DNA of 64,000 nt, from positions 179,645 to 243,644 of the forward strand of contig JBDUXZ010000037.1 in assembly GCA_039944855.1 (NCBI GenBank), read 5' to 3'. How positions within the stretch are numbered: the first letter of the stretch is position 1; every line of letters starts with the position of its first letter. A model generated the notes under the pieces. That model saw nothing but the letters and a program-made list of their open reading frames with translations, was not told where the DNA came from and ran no database searches. Below, one piece after another: positions 1 to 10,156 of the stretch. Origin of the DNA: Rhodothermales bacterium. Lineage in GTDB: Bacteria > Bacteroidota > Rhodothermia > Rhodothermales > JANQRZ01. Position numbers and translations under genes: made by a program.

Positions 1-20
1 CGGCGGTCCCTGCCCTCGTC

Positions 21-79
21 AAGGGGGACAGCTTTTCGCGTCGGGGAGCGCAGCGACCACGCGAAAAGCGGGGGGTCCG
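21..79. repeat. Dispersed palindromic repeat, copy 1
   Basis: A 59-nt block that recurs at 16171-16229 with the same first 21 bases and roughly four-fifths identity overall by eye. It contains a perfect 11-bp inverted repeat (31-41 against 59-69, arm GCTTTTCGCGT). It sits directly behind the stop codon of the small membrane protein at 81-182, so it could act as a 3' RNA hairpin. It is a REP-like element by appearance only. Confidence 0.6.
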
Positions 80-80
80 C

Positions 81-182
81 TCATGGCTCGTCGGTCGGCT
101 CTTCGTAGAGCCAGAAGTACCACACGACCCACGCCGCCGCAGCGACACCGACGAGCGTGACGATCCAAGCAGTAGTGTCCAT
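81..182 (-). CDS. 33-residue single-span membrane protein after copA
   Basis: A short reading frame starting 3 nt after the copA stop on the same strand, so probably translated with it. The product has a very short N-terminus, one hydrophobic segment (about residues 5-26, ending WVVWYFWLY) and an acidic tail EEPTDEP. Position and form resemble CcoS, the small protein that often follows the copper ATPase CcoI/FixI and helps assemble cbb3 oxidase. The sequence is too short for me to assign that family, and no oxidase genes are in the window. It is a plausible real gene because of its perfect placement and coherent membrane-protein composition. Confidence 0.55.
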   Translation of the reverse strand: MDTTAWIVTLVGVAAAAWVVWYFWLYEEPTDEP

Positions 183-185
183 CGG

Positions 186-2669
186 TCAGGGCGCGCCGAG
201 TTGGAAGCGGCGCAGGCGCAGGCTGTTGGTGACGACGGAGACGGACGAGAGCGCCATCGCCGCCGAGGCGAAGATCGGCGAGAGGAGGAGGCCGAAGAAG
301 GGGTAGAGCACGCCCGCCGCGAGCGGGATGCCGATGACGTTGTAGACGAACGCGAAGAAGAGGTTCTGCTTGATCGTCCGCAGCGTGCGCCCGGAGAGCC
401 GGAACGCATCGGCGACGGCGCCGAGGCTGTCGCGCATCAGCGTCACGTCGCTCGCTTCGATGGCGATGTCGGTCCCCGCGCCCATCGCCACGCCGACATC
501 CGCGGCGGCGAGCGCGGGCGCGTCGTTGATCCCGTCACCTACCATCGCTACGACGCGGCCCTCGCGCTGATACCGCCGCACGACCTCGGCTTTGTCGGCC
601 GGGCGGACGTTCGCCTCGACGCGCTCGATTCCGACCTCGGCCGCCACGGCGCGGGCCGACGCCTCGGCGTCGCCCGTCACCATCACGACCTCCAGCCCGA
701 GATCGCGAAGTGCCTGAACAGCGGCCTTCGACGTGGCCCGCACGGTGTCGGCGACGGCGAGCACGCCCGCGGCCGACCCGTCCACGGCGACGCGGACGAC
801 GGTTTTGCCCGACGCAGCGAGGTCGGCGTCGAACCCGTCGAGACTGGCTTGCTCGATGCCGTGCTCGGACAGGAAATCGCGGTTGCCGATGAGAACGGCC
901 CGGCCGCCGACCGTCGCATCGATGCCGAGCCCGGTCTGCGATTGGAACGCTTCGACGGCGGGCAGCGCGAGCCCGCGCGCTTCGGCCTCGGCCACAACGG
1001 CTGCGCCGATGGGGTGCTCGCTGCGCGACTCGGCGGCGGCCGCGAGCGCGAGCAGGTCGGTCTCGCGCCAATCGCCGACGGGCACGACATCGGTCAAGCG
1101 CGGCTCGCCCTCGGTTAGCGTCCCCGTCTTGTCGAGCAGGACGACCTCGACGGCGCGGACACGCTCGACGGCGTCGCCGCCTTTGAGCAGGATGCCGTGC
1201 TCGGCCGCCTTCCCCGTCGCCACGACAATCGCGGTCGGCGTGGCGAGGCCGAGCGCGCAGGGGCACGCGATGATGAGCACGCTGACGAACGTGAGGAGCG
1301 CGTACGCGAGGCGCGGCTCCGGCCCGAAGTCGAACCAGACGACGAACGTGGCGATCGCGATGAGGAGGACGGTGGGGACGAAGATGCCCGCCACGGTGTC
1401 GGCGAGGCGCTGGATCGGCGCTTTGCGGCCCTGCGCTTCGCGGACGAGCCGGACGATCTGCGCGAGCGTCGTGCTCTGGCCCGTCCGGCTGACGCGGAAG
1501 GTGAACGCGCCTGTGCGGTTGACCGTCGCCCCGATCACCGCATCGCCGGGCCGTTTCTCGACCGGCAGCGGCTCGCCCGTGAGCATGCTCTCGTCCACGG
1601 CCGAGGCCCCGTCGATGAGCGTCCCGTCGAGCGGCACGCGCTCGCCCGGCCGCACGACGACGACCTCGCCGACGGCGACTTCGGCGACGGGCACCTCGAC
1701 CTCGCGGCCGTCGCGGACGACGCGGGCCGTGTCGGGTTGCAGCCCGATCAGCTTGCGGACGGCGGCACCCGTCTGCCCTTTCGCCCGCTCTTCAAGGGCG
1801 CGGCCCGCGAGGATGAGCGTGATGATGACGGCGGCGGCCTCGAAGTACACGTCCGGCATCCGGCCCGTCGCCGCCATCCACACGCCGGGGACGAGCGTCG
1901 CGGCGACGCTGTAGCCATACGCCGTCCCGACGCCGAGCGCGACGAGCGTGTTCATGTCGGCGGCGTGGTGGCGGAACGCGCGCCACGCCCCCGTGAAGAA
2001 CCCCGACCCGGCCCAGAGCACGACGGGCGTCGTGAGCGCGAGCATCAGCCAGCGCATGCCGGGGAAGTCGAGCGCGCCGTGCGCCATCGAGAGGACGACG
2101 ACGGGGAGCGAGAGCAGCGCCGCGCCGATCAGCTTCCGCTTCGTCGCGCGGTAGCGGGCGGCGCGCTCGCGCTCGACGGCGTCCTCGTCCGCGTGCTCGA
2201 CCTCGGCGCCGCGCGCGACGAGCCCGGCATCTTCGAGCAGGCGGACGAGCGCGTTCGGGTCGGCAACGCCGGGGACGTAATGCAGTTCAGCCACCGCAGG
2301 ATCGGCGTCGGCGTCGACTTCGCTGCGGAGGAAGCCGTTCGACCGGGACAGCACCGCTTCGATGTCCGCTTCTGTCGGTGGATTCGCGGCCTCGGCGAGC
2401 GGGACGACGAGCGACTCCGTGCGGATGCCGTAGCCCGTCCGCTCGACCGTCGCCGCGAGCCGGTCGATGCCGACCTCGTCCGCGTCGTACTCGACGAGGG
2501 CCTCGCCCGTGGCGTAGTTCACGCTCGCCGAGCGGACGCCGGCCTCTCGGCCGAGCTTCTTCTCGATCCGCACGGCGCAGGCCGCGCACTCCATCCCCTC
2601 GACGGGGAGGGCGACGCGGGTCGGGCCGTCGGTGTTCGTGGCAGGGATCTGCTGAACGGGAGGTTCCAT
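186..2669 (-). CDS. Copper-translocating P1B-type ATPase
   Basis: Exports Cu(I) across the inner membrane, powered by ATP. The 827-residue protein starts with a heavy-metal-associated domain with the GMxCxxC site (C28, C31). A second ferredoxin-like segment (about residues 85-150) lacks the CxxC, so it is probably a degenerate HMA domain. Membrane helices follow, with the CPC ion-binding motif at 469-471, the phosphorylated aspartate D513 in DKTGT, an SEHP motif and the [10 protein letters not shown] hinge. I chose the ATG at 2669 because the in-frame extension upstream (to 2744) is arginine-rich and overlaps the neighbour's terminator. The family could include CcoI-type pumps; the small membrane protein behind it keeps that open. 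Confidence 0.93.
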   Translation of the reverse strand: MEPPVQQIPATNTDGPTRVALPVEGMECAACAVRIEKKLGREAGVRSASVNYATGEALVEYDADEVGIDRLAATVERTGYGIRTESLVVPLAEAANPPTEADIEAVLSRSNGFLRSEVDADADPAVAELHYVPGVADPNALVRLLEDAGLVARGAEVEHADEDAVERERAARYRATKRKLIGAALLSLPVVVLSMAHGALDFPGMRWLMLALTTPVVLWAGSGFFTGAWRAFRHHAADMNTLVALGVGTAYGYSVAATLVPGVWMAATGRMPDVYFEAAAVIITLILAGRALEERAKGQTGAAVRKLIGLQPDTARVVRDGREVEVPVAEVAVGEVVVVRPGERVPLDGTLIDGASAVDESMLTGEPLPVEKRPGDAVIGATVNRTGAFTFRVSRTGQSTTLAQIVRLVREAQGRKAPIQRLADTVAGIFVPTVLLIAIATFVVWFDFGPEPRLAYALLTFVSVLIIACPCALGLATPTAIVVATGKAAEHGILLKGGDAVERVRAVEVVLLDKTGTLTEGEPRLTDVVPVGDWRETDLLALAAAAESRSEHPIGAAVVAEAEARGLALPAVEAFQSQTGLGIDATVGGRAVLIGNRDFLSEHGIEQASLDGFDADLAASGKTVVRVAVDGSAAGVLAVADTVRATSKAAVQALRDLGLEVVMVTGDAEASARAVAAEVGIERVEANVRPADKAEVVRRYQREGRVVAMVGDGINDAPALAAADVGVAMGAGTDIAIEASDVTLMRDSLGAVADAFRLSGRTLRTIKQNLFFAFVYNVIGIPLAAGVLYPFFGLLLSPIFASAAMALSSVSVVTNSLRLRRFQLGAP

Positions 2670-2744
2670 CGCGGTCGGTCGAAGGTGCCCGGGTCTAACC
2701 CTCGGTCGCACGCTCCGATCCCGGCCCGCCAAGCGTTCACACAA

Positions 2745-2776
2745 AACCCCACCCGCGTTACGGCGCGGGCGGGGTT
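2745..2776 (-). terminator. Rho-independent terminator of the DUF5666 gene
   Basis: Inverted repeat with 13-nt arms (2745-2757 and 2764-2776) with one G:T pair, followed on the minus strand by TTTTG. It lies 41 nt behind the stop of the 2818-4764 gene. Confidence 0.75.
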
Positions 2777-2817
2777 GGCTGACGCGGGGCGAGGCCGGAG
2801 CCGTCGCCGGGGAGGCG

Positions 2818-4764
2818 CTACCGCGTCAGCACGGTCTTGCGGACGACGCGCCCTGCGCCCTCCACATCGAGCGTCACGAAGTAGACACCGTTGGAGAGGC
2901 CCGAGGCATCGAGCGTCTCGGTGTGCGTGCCCGCCGCACGCGAGGCGTCGGCGAGGCGGCGGACTTCGCGGCCACGCACGTCAAGTACCGTCAGCGTCAC
3001 GTGGGCCGAGCGGTCGAGCGTATAGCGCACGGTCGCCTGCGCCGCGAACGGGTTGGGGTAGACGGCGTCGAATTCGAAGCCGAGCGGCGCGGCATTGCCC
3101 TCACTCGCCACCGGGTTCTGAACGCCGAGCACGACGACGCGGGAGGCGACGAGCGTGGCCTGCGCGCCGGGCGCGCCGGACACCCGCACGGCCTGGCCGC
3201 TTGCGAGAGCGCCGGGGTCGAACACGGCCCCGGACTCATCCACGAACAGCACGTCGGCGGCGTAGTCTACGCGGAGGCCGGGGAGTCCAAACGTGGCCGT
3301 CCCCGTCGTCGCGACACGGCCGGCGGCGCGGCCGGAAGGCTCGACCTCGATCCGCGTCGCGCGGCGGACGCCGCCCTCGGCCACGAAGGCGTCGACATCG
3401 ACGCGCTGGCCGGGCACGAGGTCGGCGAGCGTGATCGGGGCATCGCCGGGGCCGACGATGACGGTCGCTTCGTCCACGAGGAAGGCGATCCCGATCACGT
3501 CCACGGTCGACGTCCCGACGGAAGTCACGGCGGCCTGGAGCCGGATCAGGTTCGCCGGGTCGTCGTCGCGCTCGATGCGGAGCGCGGTAAGGCTGCCGTC
3601 GGCTTCGAGCCGGGCGTCCACCTCCACCACGTCGCCCGCGGCGAGGTCGCCGAGCGCGATGGGCTCGTCGTCGAGCCCGAGGATGGGCGTCGTCGGGAGG
3701 ACGAGGAACGCCCGGCCGAGCACGACGATCATCTCGTCGCCGACGGAGCCGAGCGCCGCCTTCAGCTCGACCTCGTCGTCGTTGTTCATGCCGTCCTCTA
3801 CCTCGATCCGCGTGGCGACGAGGGCGCCGCCCGCATTCGTCCCGTGGACCTCTACGACGAGCCCGATCGTCAGTTCGGAGAACAGGATCGGCTCGTCCTC
3901 GTCGCCCCGGATGACGGTGGCATCGGTCACGGCGAAGGTCAGGCCGAGCACGGTGATGGTGGCATCGCCCAGGTCTTCGATGGCCCCCTCGACTTCGATC
4001 TCGTCGTCGTCGAAGTCCTCCACCTCGATCTCCCTGGCGACGAGCGTGCCGTCCGCCGCGTAGAACCCCTCGACCTCGACGAGCTGCCCGACCGCGAGGT
4101 CGGCGAACGTCAGTTCGATGTCGTCGCCCTCGATCTCGGTGTCGTCCGTGACGGAGAACGTGAAGCCGCCGACGGTGAGCGAAGCGTCGCCGAGCGCTTC
4201 GATCGTGCCTTCGACGTCGACCTCCTGCTCGTCGGATTCGTCCACCTCGATCTCGTCGGCGACGAGGGCGCCCGAGGCGTCGTAATGGCCTTCGACTTCA
4301 GCGAACTGCCCGACGGCAAGGTCCTCGAAGCTGATGTCTCCGTCGTCGCCCTCGATCTCCGTGGCGCCGGTGATGAGGAAGAACAGGCCGCTGACCGTCA
4401 GGCCGTCGTCTGCGAGCGCCGTGATGAGGCCTTCGACTTCGACCTCGTCTCCTCCATCATCGTCGTCTTCGACCTCGATCTCTTCCGCGACGAGCGTGCC
4501 GTCGGCGGTGTAAAAGCCTTCGACCTCGACGAACTGCCCGACGGCGAGGTCCTCGAAGCCGACGTCGCCGTCGCCGCCGTCGATCTCCGTGGCGGCGGTG
4601 ACGAGGAACGTGAAGCCGCCGACGGTGAGCGTCTCGTCGCCGAGTGCTTCGATGACGCCCTCGACCTCGACTTCATCGTCGTCGGCACGGGCCGGCGGGG
4701 CGGACAGAACGCTGAGCCCGAAGAGGGTCAGCAGGAGCAGGGAGCGTAACCGTGGGGAGTACAT
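2818..4764 (-). CDS. Secreted DUF5666-repeat protein with T9SS sorting domain
   Basis: A 648-residue exported protein of unknown role. It has an N-terminal signal peptide (about residues 1-27, ending PPARA). After that come about six tandem copies of a roughly 70-80 residue beta-rich unit with the pattern VEVEGxIxxLGDxxLTVxGxxFxVT...DLAxGQxVEVEGxxxxDGxLVAxxIEVE, which is the DUF5666 family. The first four copies are very acidic and similar; later ones diverge. The last 85 residues, with [14 protein letters not shown] and LSNGVYF, form a T9SS type A sorting domain, so the protein is probably exported across the outer membrane and anchored or released. The long in-frame extension upstream of 4764 lacks a signal peptide and is rejected. 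Confidence 0.88.
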   Translation of the reverse strand: MYSPRLRSLLLLTLFGLSVLSAPPARADDDEVEVEGVIEALGDETLTVGGFTFLVTAATEIDGGDGDVGFEDLAVGQFVEVEGFYTADGTLVAEEIEVEDDDDGGDEVEVEGLITALADDGLTVSGLFFLITGATEIEGDDGDISFEDLAVGQFAEVEGHYDASGALVADEIEVDESDEQEVDVEGTIEALGDASLTVGGFTFSVTDDTEIEGDDIELTFADLAVGQLVEVEGFYAADGTLVAREIEVEDFDDDEIEVEGAIEDLGDATITVLGLTFAVTDATVIRGDEDEPILFSELTIGLVVEVHGTNAGGALVATRIEVEDGMNNDDEVELKAALGSVGDEMIVVLGRAFLVLPTTPILGLDDEPIALGDLAAGDVVEVDARLEADGSLTALRIERDDDPANLIRLQAAVTSVGTSTVDVIGIAFLVDEATVIVGPGDAPITLADLVPGQRVDVDAFVAEGGVRRATRIEVEPSGRAAGRVATTGTATFGLPGLRVDYAADVLFVDESGAVFDPGALASGQAVRVSGAPGAQATLVASRVVVLGVQNPVASEGNAAPLGFEFDAVYPNPFAAQATVRYTLDRSAHVTLTVLDVRGREVRRLADASRAAGTHTETLDASGLSNGVYFVTLDVEGAGRVVRKTVLTR

Positions 4765-5336
4765 AGCAGGAGGGGGTTGGTGGAGACCGGACGACGGCCC
4801 GGAAGAGTTAGCGTCACGGAGGTCTTTTGCAAGGGCGATGCCGAGTCGGCTCGTCTCCTCCCAAAACCGCCCACAAAAGCCCATTTCGCCTCTATTCGTT
4901 CCAACGAGCACCCGCCCTCGGCCCCTCCCCTGCGGCGCTGCGCACGGCCTGCACAAAGCCTGCACACGTCCTGCGCACCCGGTGCCCCCGCCTCCCGGGC
5001 GTGTTCCGGCGCTCGGACGCAGGCTCTGCTCTTCCTTTCTCATCATATTCCTACCGATGAATTCTATGAACACCCGCATCCAGCAGCCGCGGGAGTCCTC
5101 CTCTCCCGGTGCCCAAAAGGCATTCGCGCCGCCGTCGCTCGATCGGCTCGGCATGTTCGGGTTTGCACGGATCGTCTCTTGACGAACCCACCGCCGGATA
5201 TTAGCCTGTGTGCCGCTGGTACGCCCCGCGTAGCACCGATGCCGCTCGGGGTGGTGGGCAGGGCATAGCAGATTGGCCTGACGCCTAAAGGTGTGGCTCC
5301 TACATTGATACCCCCGGCTCACTCTCCTCTCCCTTC
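4765..5336. other. 572-nt non-coding spacer between divergent genes
   Basis: No convincing gene is seen here; reading frames crossing it lack a coherent protein. It contains three near-copies of an 11-bp tandem unit (GCCTGCACAAA-like, 4948-4980) and a stretch with noticeably more A/T around 5030-5075. It must contain the promoters of the two divergent T9SS cargo genes. Confidence 0.6.
5042..5070 (-). promoter_or_regulatory. Candidate promoter for the DUF5666 gene
   Basis: On the minus strand TTCATA, 17 nt, TATGAT resembles a sigma-70 promoter (4 of 6 and 5 of 6 matches). It lies in the A/T-richer part of the spacer, 278 nt before the ATG at 4764, which would leave a long leader. Weak evidence. 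Confidence 0.25.
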
Positions 5337-8039
5337 ATGCGCCTCGCCGCTGCCCTCCTCGCTTTCCTCTTCACCGAGGTCGCTGCCCAACCCGGCACGC
5401 TCGACGCCTCCTTCGGTGACGGAGGCATCGTCACCACGAACGTCGGCGCTTCCTTCTACCAGGTTGGACGCGACGTCGTCACCCAGCCCGACGGGAAGAT
5501 CGTCGTGGCCGCCGTGTTGGAGACGTCCTCGGCCGAGGGCAGGGTCCTCGTCCGCTACCTCCCCGACGGCACACTCGACCCCGACTTCGGTGACGGCGGC
5601 GTCGCGCTCCTGCCCCCCGGCGATCTCGACTTCTCGCTCTCCCTCGCCCTCCATCCCGACGGGGCCCTCATCGCGGTCTACTCGGGCCCGCCCTTCGTCG
5701 TCGCCCGCATCCTCCCCAACGGCACACCCGATCCCTCTTTCGGTGAGAACGGCGTCGTGTCCACCCACATCGGGGAGAGCGGCGGCATCGCCTCCGGGGT
5801 CGTCGTCCAACCCGATGGCCGCATCCTCGTTGCCGGTCGCGCACGCGACGATGGCTCGCGCTACGTCGCTGTCGTCCGCTATCTCCCCGACGGCGGGCTC
5901 GACCCCGCCTTCGGCGACGGCGGCGTAGCCACTTTTTCCAGCGCGCCCTTTGGCGACGGGGTCGCCGCCGCGCTGGTCCTGCAAGAGGATGGGAAGATCG
6001 TCCTAGCCGGATTCACCGGCGACTCCCCTCGGCAGGTCGCCGTGCTTCGTCTCTCCCCGAGCGGCCTCCTCGATGGGGGCTTCGGCGCGGGCGGCCTCGC
6101 CGTGGCTTCAATCGGATCGGAGGCCGTAGCAGAGGCCGTCGCGATCCAGAGCGACGGCCGAATCGTCGCCGCAGGCTACGCGCGCGAAGCGGAGCAGCCC
6201 GCTGACTTCGCCGTCGTCCGTTTCCTGCCGGACGGAGCGCTGGACGCTGCCTTCGGTGAGGGGGGCACCGTCGTCACTGCGCTCAGCGGGGGCACCGATC
6301 TCGCGCAGGACGTGCTCGTGCAGCCCGACGGGAAGCTTGTGGCTGCGGGCTACACCAGCAACGAGCCCGGGCAGTCCACCGAGCAGCGCTTCGCCCTCGT
6401 TCGCTTCCTCTCCGACGGCACCCCCGATCCCGCCTTCGGCGGCGACGGCATCGTTACCGAGCCCGGTGGCGCAGAGGACGACATCTACGTCCAGGCGTGC
6501 GGTCTCACTCTCGGCGTGGACGACCGCCTCATCGCTGCCGGGATGAGCGGGAGCGCCGTTGTCGTAGCGCGTTTCGAGCCTGATGGTACGCTCGACGCCG
6601 ACTTCGGCGAGGACGGAGTCGTGCGGAGCACTGGCCTCGGGCCGGGCGACGACCACGCCCGGACCCTCCTGATCCAGCCCGACGGAAAGCTGATCGTGGT
6701 TGGGCATGCCGACACCCATGACGACGGACTTTCGCCGAGGTCCTCCATCATTGTAGCACGCTACGAGGAGACCGGGGCGCTCGACGCCACCTTCGGCGCC
6801 GAGGGCACGACCGCCACCCGCACGCCCGGCCCCCTCTCCTACGTGGCCGACGCCGTGCTACAGCCCGACGGCAGGGTCGTCGTTGGGGGCTCCACCCATC
6901 GAGCGGGCGCGTCCGGGCTCGACTTCGTTCTGGCCCGCTACCTCCCCGACGGCACGCCCGATCCCGATTTCGGTGAGGGCGGAGTCGTCGCGCCGCCCAT
7001 CGCACCGAACGTCTTCTCCAGCGCCGTGCTTCGAACCGACGATGGCCGGCTCATTGTCGTCGGCTATGCGGCATACGATGTCCTCCTGGCCCGCTACCTC
7101 CCCAATGGTGGCCTCGACGCCTCCTTCGGTAGCGGGGGCGTGCTCTCCGCCGATCTCGGCGGGTTGGAGCAAGTCGGGGACGCCGCGCTCCAGCCCGACG
7201 GGAAGATCATTGTCGTGGGACGACGCCTTGATTCCTGTTGCCCATACGAAGGCCTCGCTCTCTTCGTCGCTCGTTTAGAACCCAACGGCTCACTCGATGC
7301 GTCCTTCGGCGAGGATGGGGTGGTGATTCTGCCGGAAAAGGGGGCCTCGGCTGTAGCCTTGCAAGGGGATGGTCGGATCATCGTGGGGGGATGGAGCAAC
7401 GGGTTCGCCGTCTTCGGGTTCAGCCCCAACGGGGCACTCGAGTGGAGTCGGACCGTGGGAGCGGGGTCGTCGGCCAGAGCCGTGGCCGTGCAGCCCGACG
7501 GCCGCATCGTGGCAACGGGGAGCACCAGTGACGGCGCGCTGATAACGGCCCGCCTCCTCCCCGGCGGCACGTTAGACACCGCCTTCGGCACCGGCGGCTA
7601 CATCATCACCGCCACTGGCACGGGCGCGTACTACGATGCCCCTGCTGATGTCGCCGTCCACCCGAATGAGCGGATCGTCGTGACTGGGAGTACGTGGAGC
7701 GAGCTCGACTACGACCTCGTGCTCCTCGCCTATGAGGCGGGCGAGTTCGTGGCCGCCGAGTCCCCCGTAGCGATCGGAGACGCCGCCCGCCTGTCTGTGT
7801 GGCCGAACCCCGCATGGGGTGCTGCCACGGTCGCCATCACCGCGGCGCAGCGCGGCGTCGTTCGTGTGACGGTTTACGACGTGCTCGGCCGCCGCGTCGC
7901 CCTCCTCCACGACGGCCCGCTCCCGGCGGGGGAGCACCGGATCGCCCTCGATGGCTCCGACCTCCCGAGCGGGATTTACCTCGTCCGTGCCACCTTCGGC
8001 GGCCTCCATCTCACCCGCCGAGTAACGATAGCGCGGTGA
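5337..8039 (+). CDS. Delta-60 repeat beta-propeller protein with T9SS sorting domain
   Basis: A 900-residue exported protein of unknown ligand. The signal peptide is short (residues 1-18, ending VAAQ). Residues about 19-790 are roughly thirteen copies of a 55-60 residue unit, each with a QPDGKIVVAG-like strand, a LxRYLPDGTLD turn and a FGxxGxV end. This is the delta-60 repeat family, thought to fold as beta-propeller blades. The C-terminus (from about 810) has VWPNP, VTVYDVLGRRVALL and LPSGIYLVRA, a T9SS type A sorting domain. The ATG follows a pyrimidine-rich leader with no Shine-Dalgarno sequence. The coding frame is clean with no breaks. Confidence 0.88.
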   Translation: MRLAAALLAFLFTEVAAQPGTLDASFGDGGIVTTNVGASFYQVGRDVVTQPDGKIVVAAVLETSSAEGRVLVRYLPDGTLDPDFGDGGVALLPPGDLDFSLSLALHPDGALIAVYSGPPFVVARILPNGTPDPSFGENGVVSTHIGESGGIASGVVVQPDGRILVAGRARDDGSRYVAVVRYLPDGGLDPAFGDGGVATFSSAPFGDGVAAALVLQEDGKIVLAGFTGDSPRQVAVLRLSPSGLLDGGFGAGGLAVASIGSEAVAEAVAIQSDGRIVAAGYAREAEQPADFAVVRFLPDGALDAAFGEGGTVVTALSGGTDLAQDVLVQPDGKLVAAGYTSNEPGQSTEQRFALVRFLSDGTPDPAFGGDGIVTEPGGAEDDIYVQACGLTLGVDDRLIAAGMSGSAVVVARFEPDGTLDADFGEDGVVRSTGLGPGDDHARTLLIQPDGKLIVVGHADTHDDGLSPRSSIIVARYEETGALDATFGAEGTTATRTPGPLSYVADAVLQPDGRVVVGGSTHRAGASGLDFVLARYLPDGTPDPDFGEGGVVAPPIAPNVFSSAVLRTDDGRLIVVGYAAYDVLLARYLPNGGLDASFGSGGVLSADLGGLEQVGDAALQPDGKIIVVGRRLDSCCPYEGLALFVARLEPNGSLDASFGEDGVVILPEKGASAVALQGDGRIIVGGWSNGFAVFGFSPNGALEWSRTVGAGSSARAVAVQPDGRIVATGSTSDGALITARLLPGGTLDTAFGTGGYIITATGTGAYYDAPADVAVHPNERIVVTGSTWSELDYDLVLLAYEAGEFVAAESPVAIGDAARLSVWPNPAWGAATVAITAAQRGVVRVTVYDVLGRRVALLHDGPLPAGEHRIALDGSDLPSGIYLVRATFGGLHLTRRVTIAR

Positions 8040-8149
8040 ACACGACCTCCGTCGGGCTGCTGGAAGGGCACGCATCGTCGCCCAGTGCGGTATTCTCCAG
8101 GCCATCGGTAGCTAGACCGCCACCGCTGGACTACGCACGCGCCCCAACG

Positions 8150-8188
8150 AAAAAGCCGGGCCCGATCCATGAGGACCCGGCCCGGCTT
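8150..8188 (-). terminator. Terminator of tRNA-Ser
   Basis: Inverted repeat (8153-8164 and 8177-8188, one mismatch) directly behind the tRNA on the minus strand, followed by a run of T residues (TTTTTCG). Confidence 0.75.
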
Positions 8189-8277
8189 GGCGGAGGAGGA
8201 GGGATTCGAACCCTCGGTACCCAGAAGGGCACTCCGGTTTTCGAGACCGGCCCGTTCGACCACTCCGGCACCCCTCC
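8188..8277 (-). tRNA. tRNA-Ser(CGA)
   Basis: A 90-nt cloverleaf on the minus strand with a 7-bp acceptor stem (GGAGGGG against CTCCTCC, one G:T), discriminator G and encoded CCA (8188-8190). The anticodon loop is CTCGAAA on a CCGGT/ACCGG stem, giving anticodon CGA for UCG codons. There is a long variable arm typical of serine tRNAs and a GAGGG-TTCGAAT-CCCTC T-arm. Confidence 0.95.
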
Positions 8278-8336
8278 GCTGCAAAAATACGCTGGCTCGG
8301 TAGCGGAGCGCAAGAAGGCTTGTTTAAGATGAGCGC

Positions 8337-9344
8337 TCAGCGCGCCACGAGCGCGACGCTGCCGCTACCGGTGCGGACCTTCAGCGGCTGCCCGCCGCCG
8401 CCGATCTGCCCCTCGGCGCTGCGGCGCTTGACCTCGCCCGCGAACCGGAAGTCCCGGTCGATGCGGATGGAGCCGCCCTGGATGTCCACATCTGCCGCGA
8501 GCGAGGCCGGGGCGACCAAGCGGACGCCGCCGCTGCCGGTGTTCACGTCTACGGCGCCGGGCTTGGCGAGGCCGACCTCGACGTCGCCGCTGGACGTGGA
8601 AGCCGCGAGCGAGCCCTCCAACTGACCGATTTCGATGTCGCCGCTGGAACTGCTGGCCTCGGCATTCCCGCTCAGCGAGCCGATCGAGATGTCGCCCGAC
8701 GACGTGTTCCCGGTGAAGCGATCCGTATCGACCCGCTCGGCTTCGAAGTCGCCGGACGACGAGGAGAACGCGACGCTCGCCCCTCGGATCGTCTCGACTT
8801 CGACGTCGCCGCTGGAGGTGCTGAACTCGGTCTCGCCCTCGATCCGGTCGGCGCTGACGTCGCCCGACGAGGTGGCGACGCCGAGCGAGCCGCGTACCGA
8901 GCCGATCTCGATGTCGCCCGACGACGTGGCGATCACGCCGTCGCCTTCGAGCGCGTCGAACGCGATGTCGCCCGATGACGTGGCGATACGGAAGTCGATC
9001 CGCTCGGGCACCGTCACCACGATGTCGAACGAGGCGCGGTTGCGTCCGCCCCAGTTGGTGCCCTCGCGCTCGGTCTTCACGACGAGCCGATCGCCCTCCT
9101 TCTGCGCGCTGAAGCGGAGGCGTTCGAACGCTTCGTCGAGGTCGCTGCCTTTGCCGTAGACCTCGACGCGCGCCTCGTTGCCCGAGCCGGAGCGGATGAT
9201 GACATCGCTGCTGCTGGTGGCGACGGAGAGCGCATCGCCCGCGCGGAGCGAGAACGACTGGTCGAAGACACGGTCCCCGGACTGCCCGTAGCACGTCGGG
9301 TACAAGAGGACAACGAGCAGAAAGAGCGGTATGAGACGCTTCAT
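8337..9344 (-). CDS. Exported DUF4097 beta-strand-repeat protein
   Basis: A 335-residue protein of unknown function, exported by an N-terminal signal peptide (residues 1-20, ending PTCYG; the cysteine could also be a lipidation site). From about residue 95 to 280 it repeats a 20-25 residue unit with the core TSSGDV or TSSGDI about nine times, the mark of the DUF4097 family, predicted to form a stacked beta-solenoid. The last part (GxGGVRLVAP...) closes the solenoid. Its stop lies 60 nt before the tRNA-Ser gene on the same strand. A related repeat (TVNGSI) makes up the outer part of the BlaR1-like protein at 41863-44481. Confidence 0.85.
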   Translation of the reverse strand: MKRLIPLFLLVVLLYPTCYGQSGDRVFDQSFSLRAGDALSVATSSSDVIIRSGSGNEARVEVYGKGSDLDEAFERLRFSAQKEGDRLVVKTEREGTNWGGRNRASFDIVVTVPERIDFRIATSSGDIAFDALEGDGVIATSSGDIEIGSVRGSLGVATSSGDVSADRIEGETEFSTSSGDVEVETIRGASVAFSSSSGDFEAERVDTDRFTGNTSSGDISIGSLSGNAEASSSSGDIEIGQLEGSLAASTSSGDVEVGLAKPGAVDVNTGSGGVRLVAPASLAADVDIQGGSIRIDRDFRFAGEVKRRSAEGQIGGGGQPLKVRTGSGSVALVAR

Positions 9345-9493
9345 GGCGGTAGGCGTTGAGCGAACAGGAATGGGGCCGGCATCGGCCGGGAGCTATCGCT
9401 CGGCGCTACGAACCGGGTGCTAAAAAGTTACCCCCCGGCTGCCGCGAACCCCGCCCGCCGACGCGCTTTTACAGCGCTCACCCCGCCGCTCCG

Positions 9494-10150
9494 ATGCAGC
9501 CCCTCCCCCGTTCGTACTTCGCCCAGCCGACGCTCGACGTCGCCGCCGACCTCCTCGGCAAGCTGCTCGTGCGCGAGCGCGACGGCGGCACGCGGCTCGT
9601 CGGCCGCATCGTCGAGACAGAGGCGTACACCCGCGACGACCCGGCGATGCACGGCTGGAAAGCCGTCTTCGATGGCGGCGGCCTCGTCCTCCCCCAGGGC
9701 CGCGCCGCCGACCTCTTCGCCGCGCCGGGCACGGCCTACGTCTACCGGATCTACCACACGAACTGGCTGCTCAACGTGGTGACGGAGCCCGAGGGCACGG
9801 CCGGCGCGGTGCTCATCCGCGGCATCGAGCCGCTCGAAGGGGTCGACGCGATGCAGGCGAATCGGCCGCCGACGCTGAAGCGCGCGCGAGACCTCACCAA
9901 CGGGCCGGGCAAGCTGACGCAAGCCCTCGACATCGCCGACGGTGCCTTCCACGGCACCGACCTCACGACGCCTCCGCTCTACTTCGCTGACGACAGCCAG
10001 CCGCCGCCCGCGGTGGAGACCTCGTCGCGGATCGGGATCTCGCGCGGGATCGACCGGATGTACCGGTTCTACGTGCCGCGCCACCCCTTCGTCTCGCCCG
10101 GCCTCCCGAGCGACATCAAGCTCGCACGCATGACGAAGCGGCGCGGTTAG
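9494..10150 (+). CDS. DNA-3-methyladenine glycosylase (AAG/MPG family)
   Basis: Base-excision repair enzyme that removes alkylated purines such as 3-methyladenine from DNA. The 218-residue protein matches the AAG family along its whole length: DLLGKLLVR near the N-terminus, the active-site VETEAY motif (catalytic Glu43 and Tyr45 by analogy with the human enzyme), the AYVYRIYH and LTNGPGKLTQAL segments, and the basic C-terminus. The chosen ATG at 9494 gives the usual family start; an in-frame upstream start at 9356 would add 46 unrelated residues. It is divergent from the DUF4097 gene and followed by a REP-like palindrome. Confidence 0.93.
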   Translation: MQPLPRSYFAQPTLDVAADLLGKLLVRERDGGTRLVGRIVETEAYTRDDPAMHGWKAVFDGGGLVLPQGRAADLFAAPGTAYVYRIYHTNWLLNVVTEPEGTAGAVLIRGIEPLEGVDAMQANRPPTLKRARDLTNGPGKLTQALDIADGAFHGTDLTTPPLYFADDSQPPPAVETSSRIGISRGIDRMYRFYVPRHPFVSPGLPSDIKLARMTKRRG

Positions 10151-10156
10151 CCCTCT

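Noticed and set aside
1197..3434. Long plus-strand frame opposite copA and the DUF5666 gene
   Set aside because: Same reason: no domain, skewed composition, and both opposite genes are well supported.
2818..4764. DNA tandem repeat array or CRISPR in the DUF5666 gene
   Set aside because: Repeats are protein-coding, about 220-240 nt long and diverged; there are no spacers.
5273..5308. TTGG...TACATTGA as promoter of the delta-60 gene
   Set aside because: The gap of 24 nt is too long and the -7 match is poor.
4764..5322. N-terminal extension of the DUF5666 protein
   Set aside because: The internal ATG at 4764 starts a proper signal peptide; the extension has neither conserved sequence nor a start signal.
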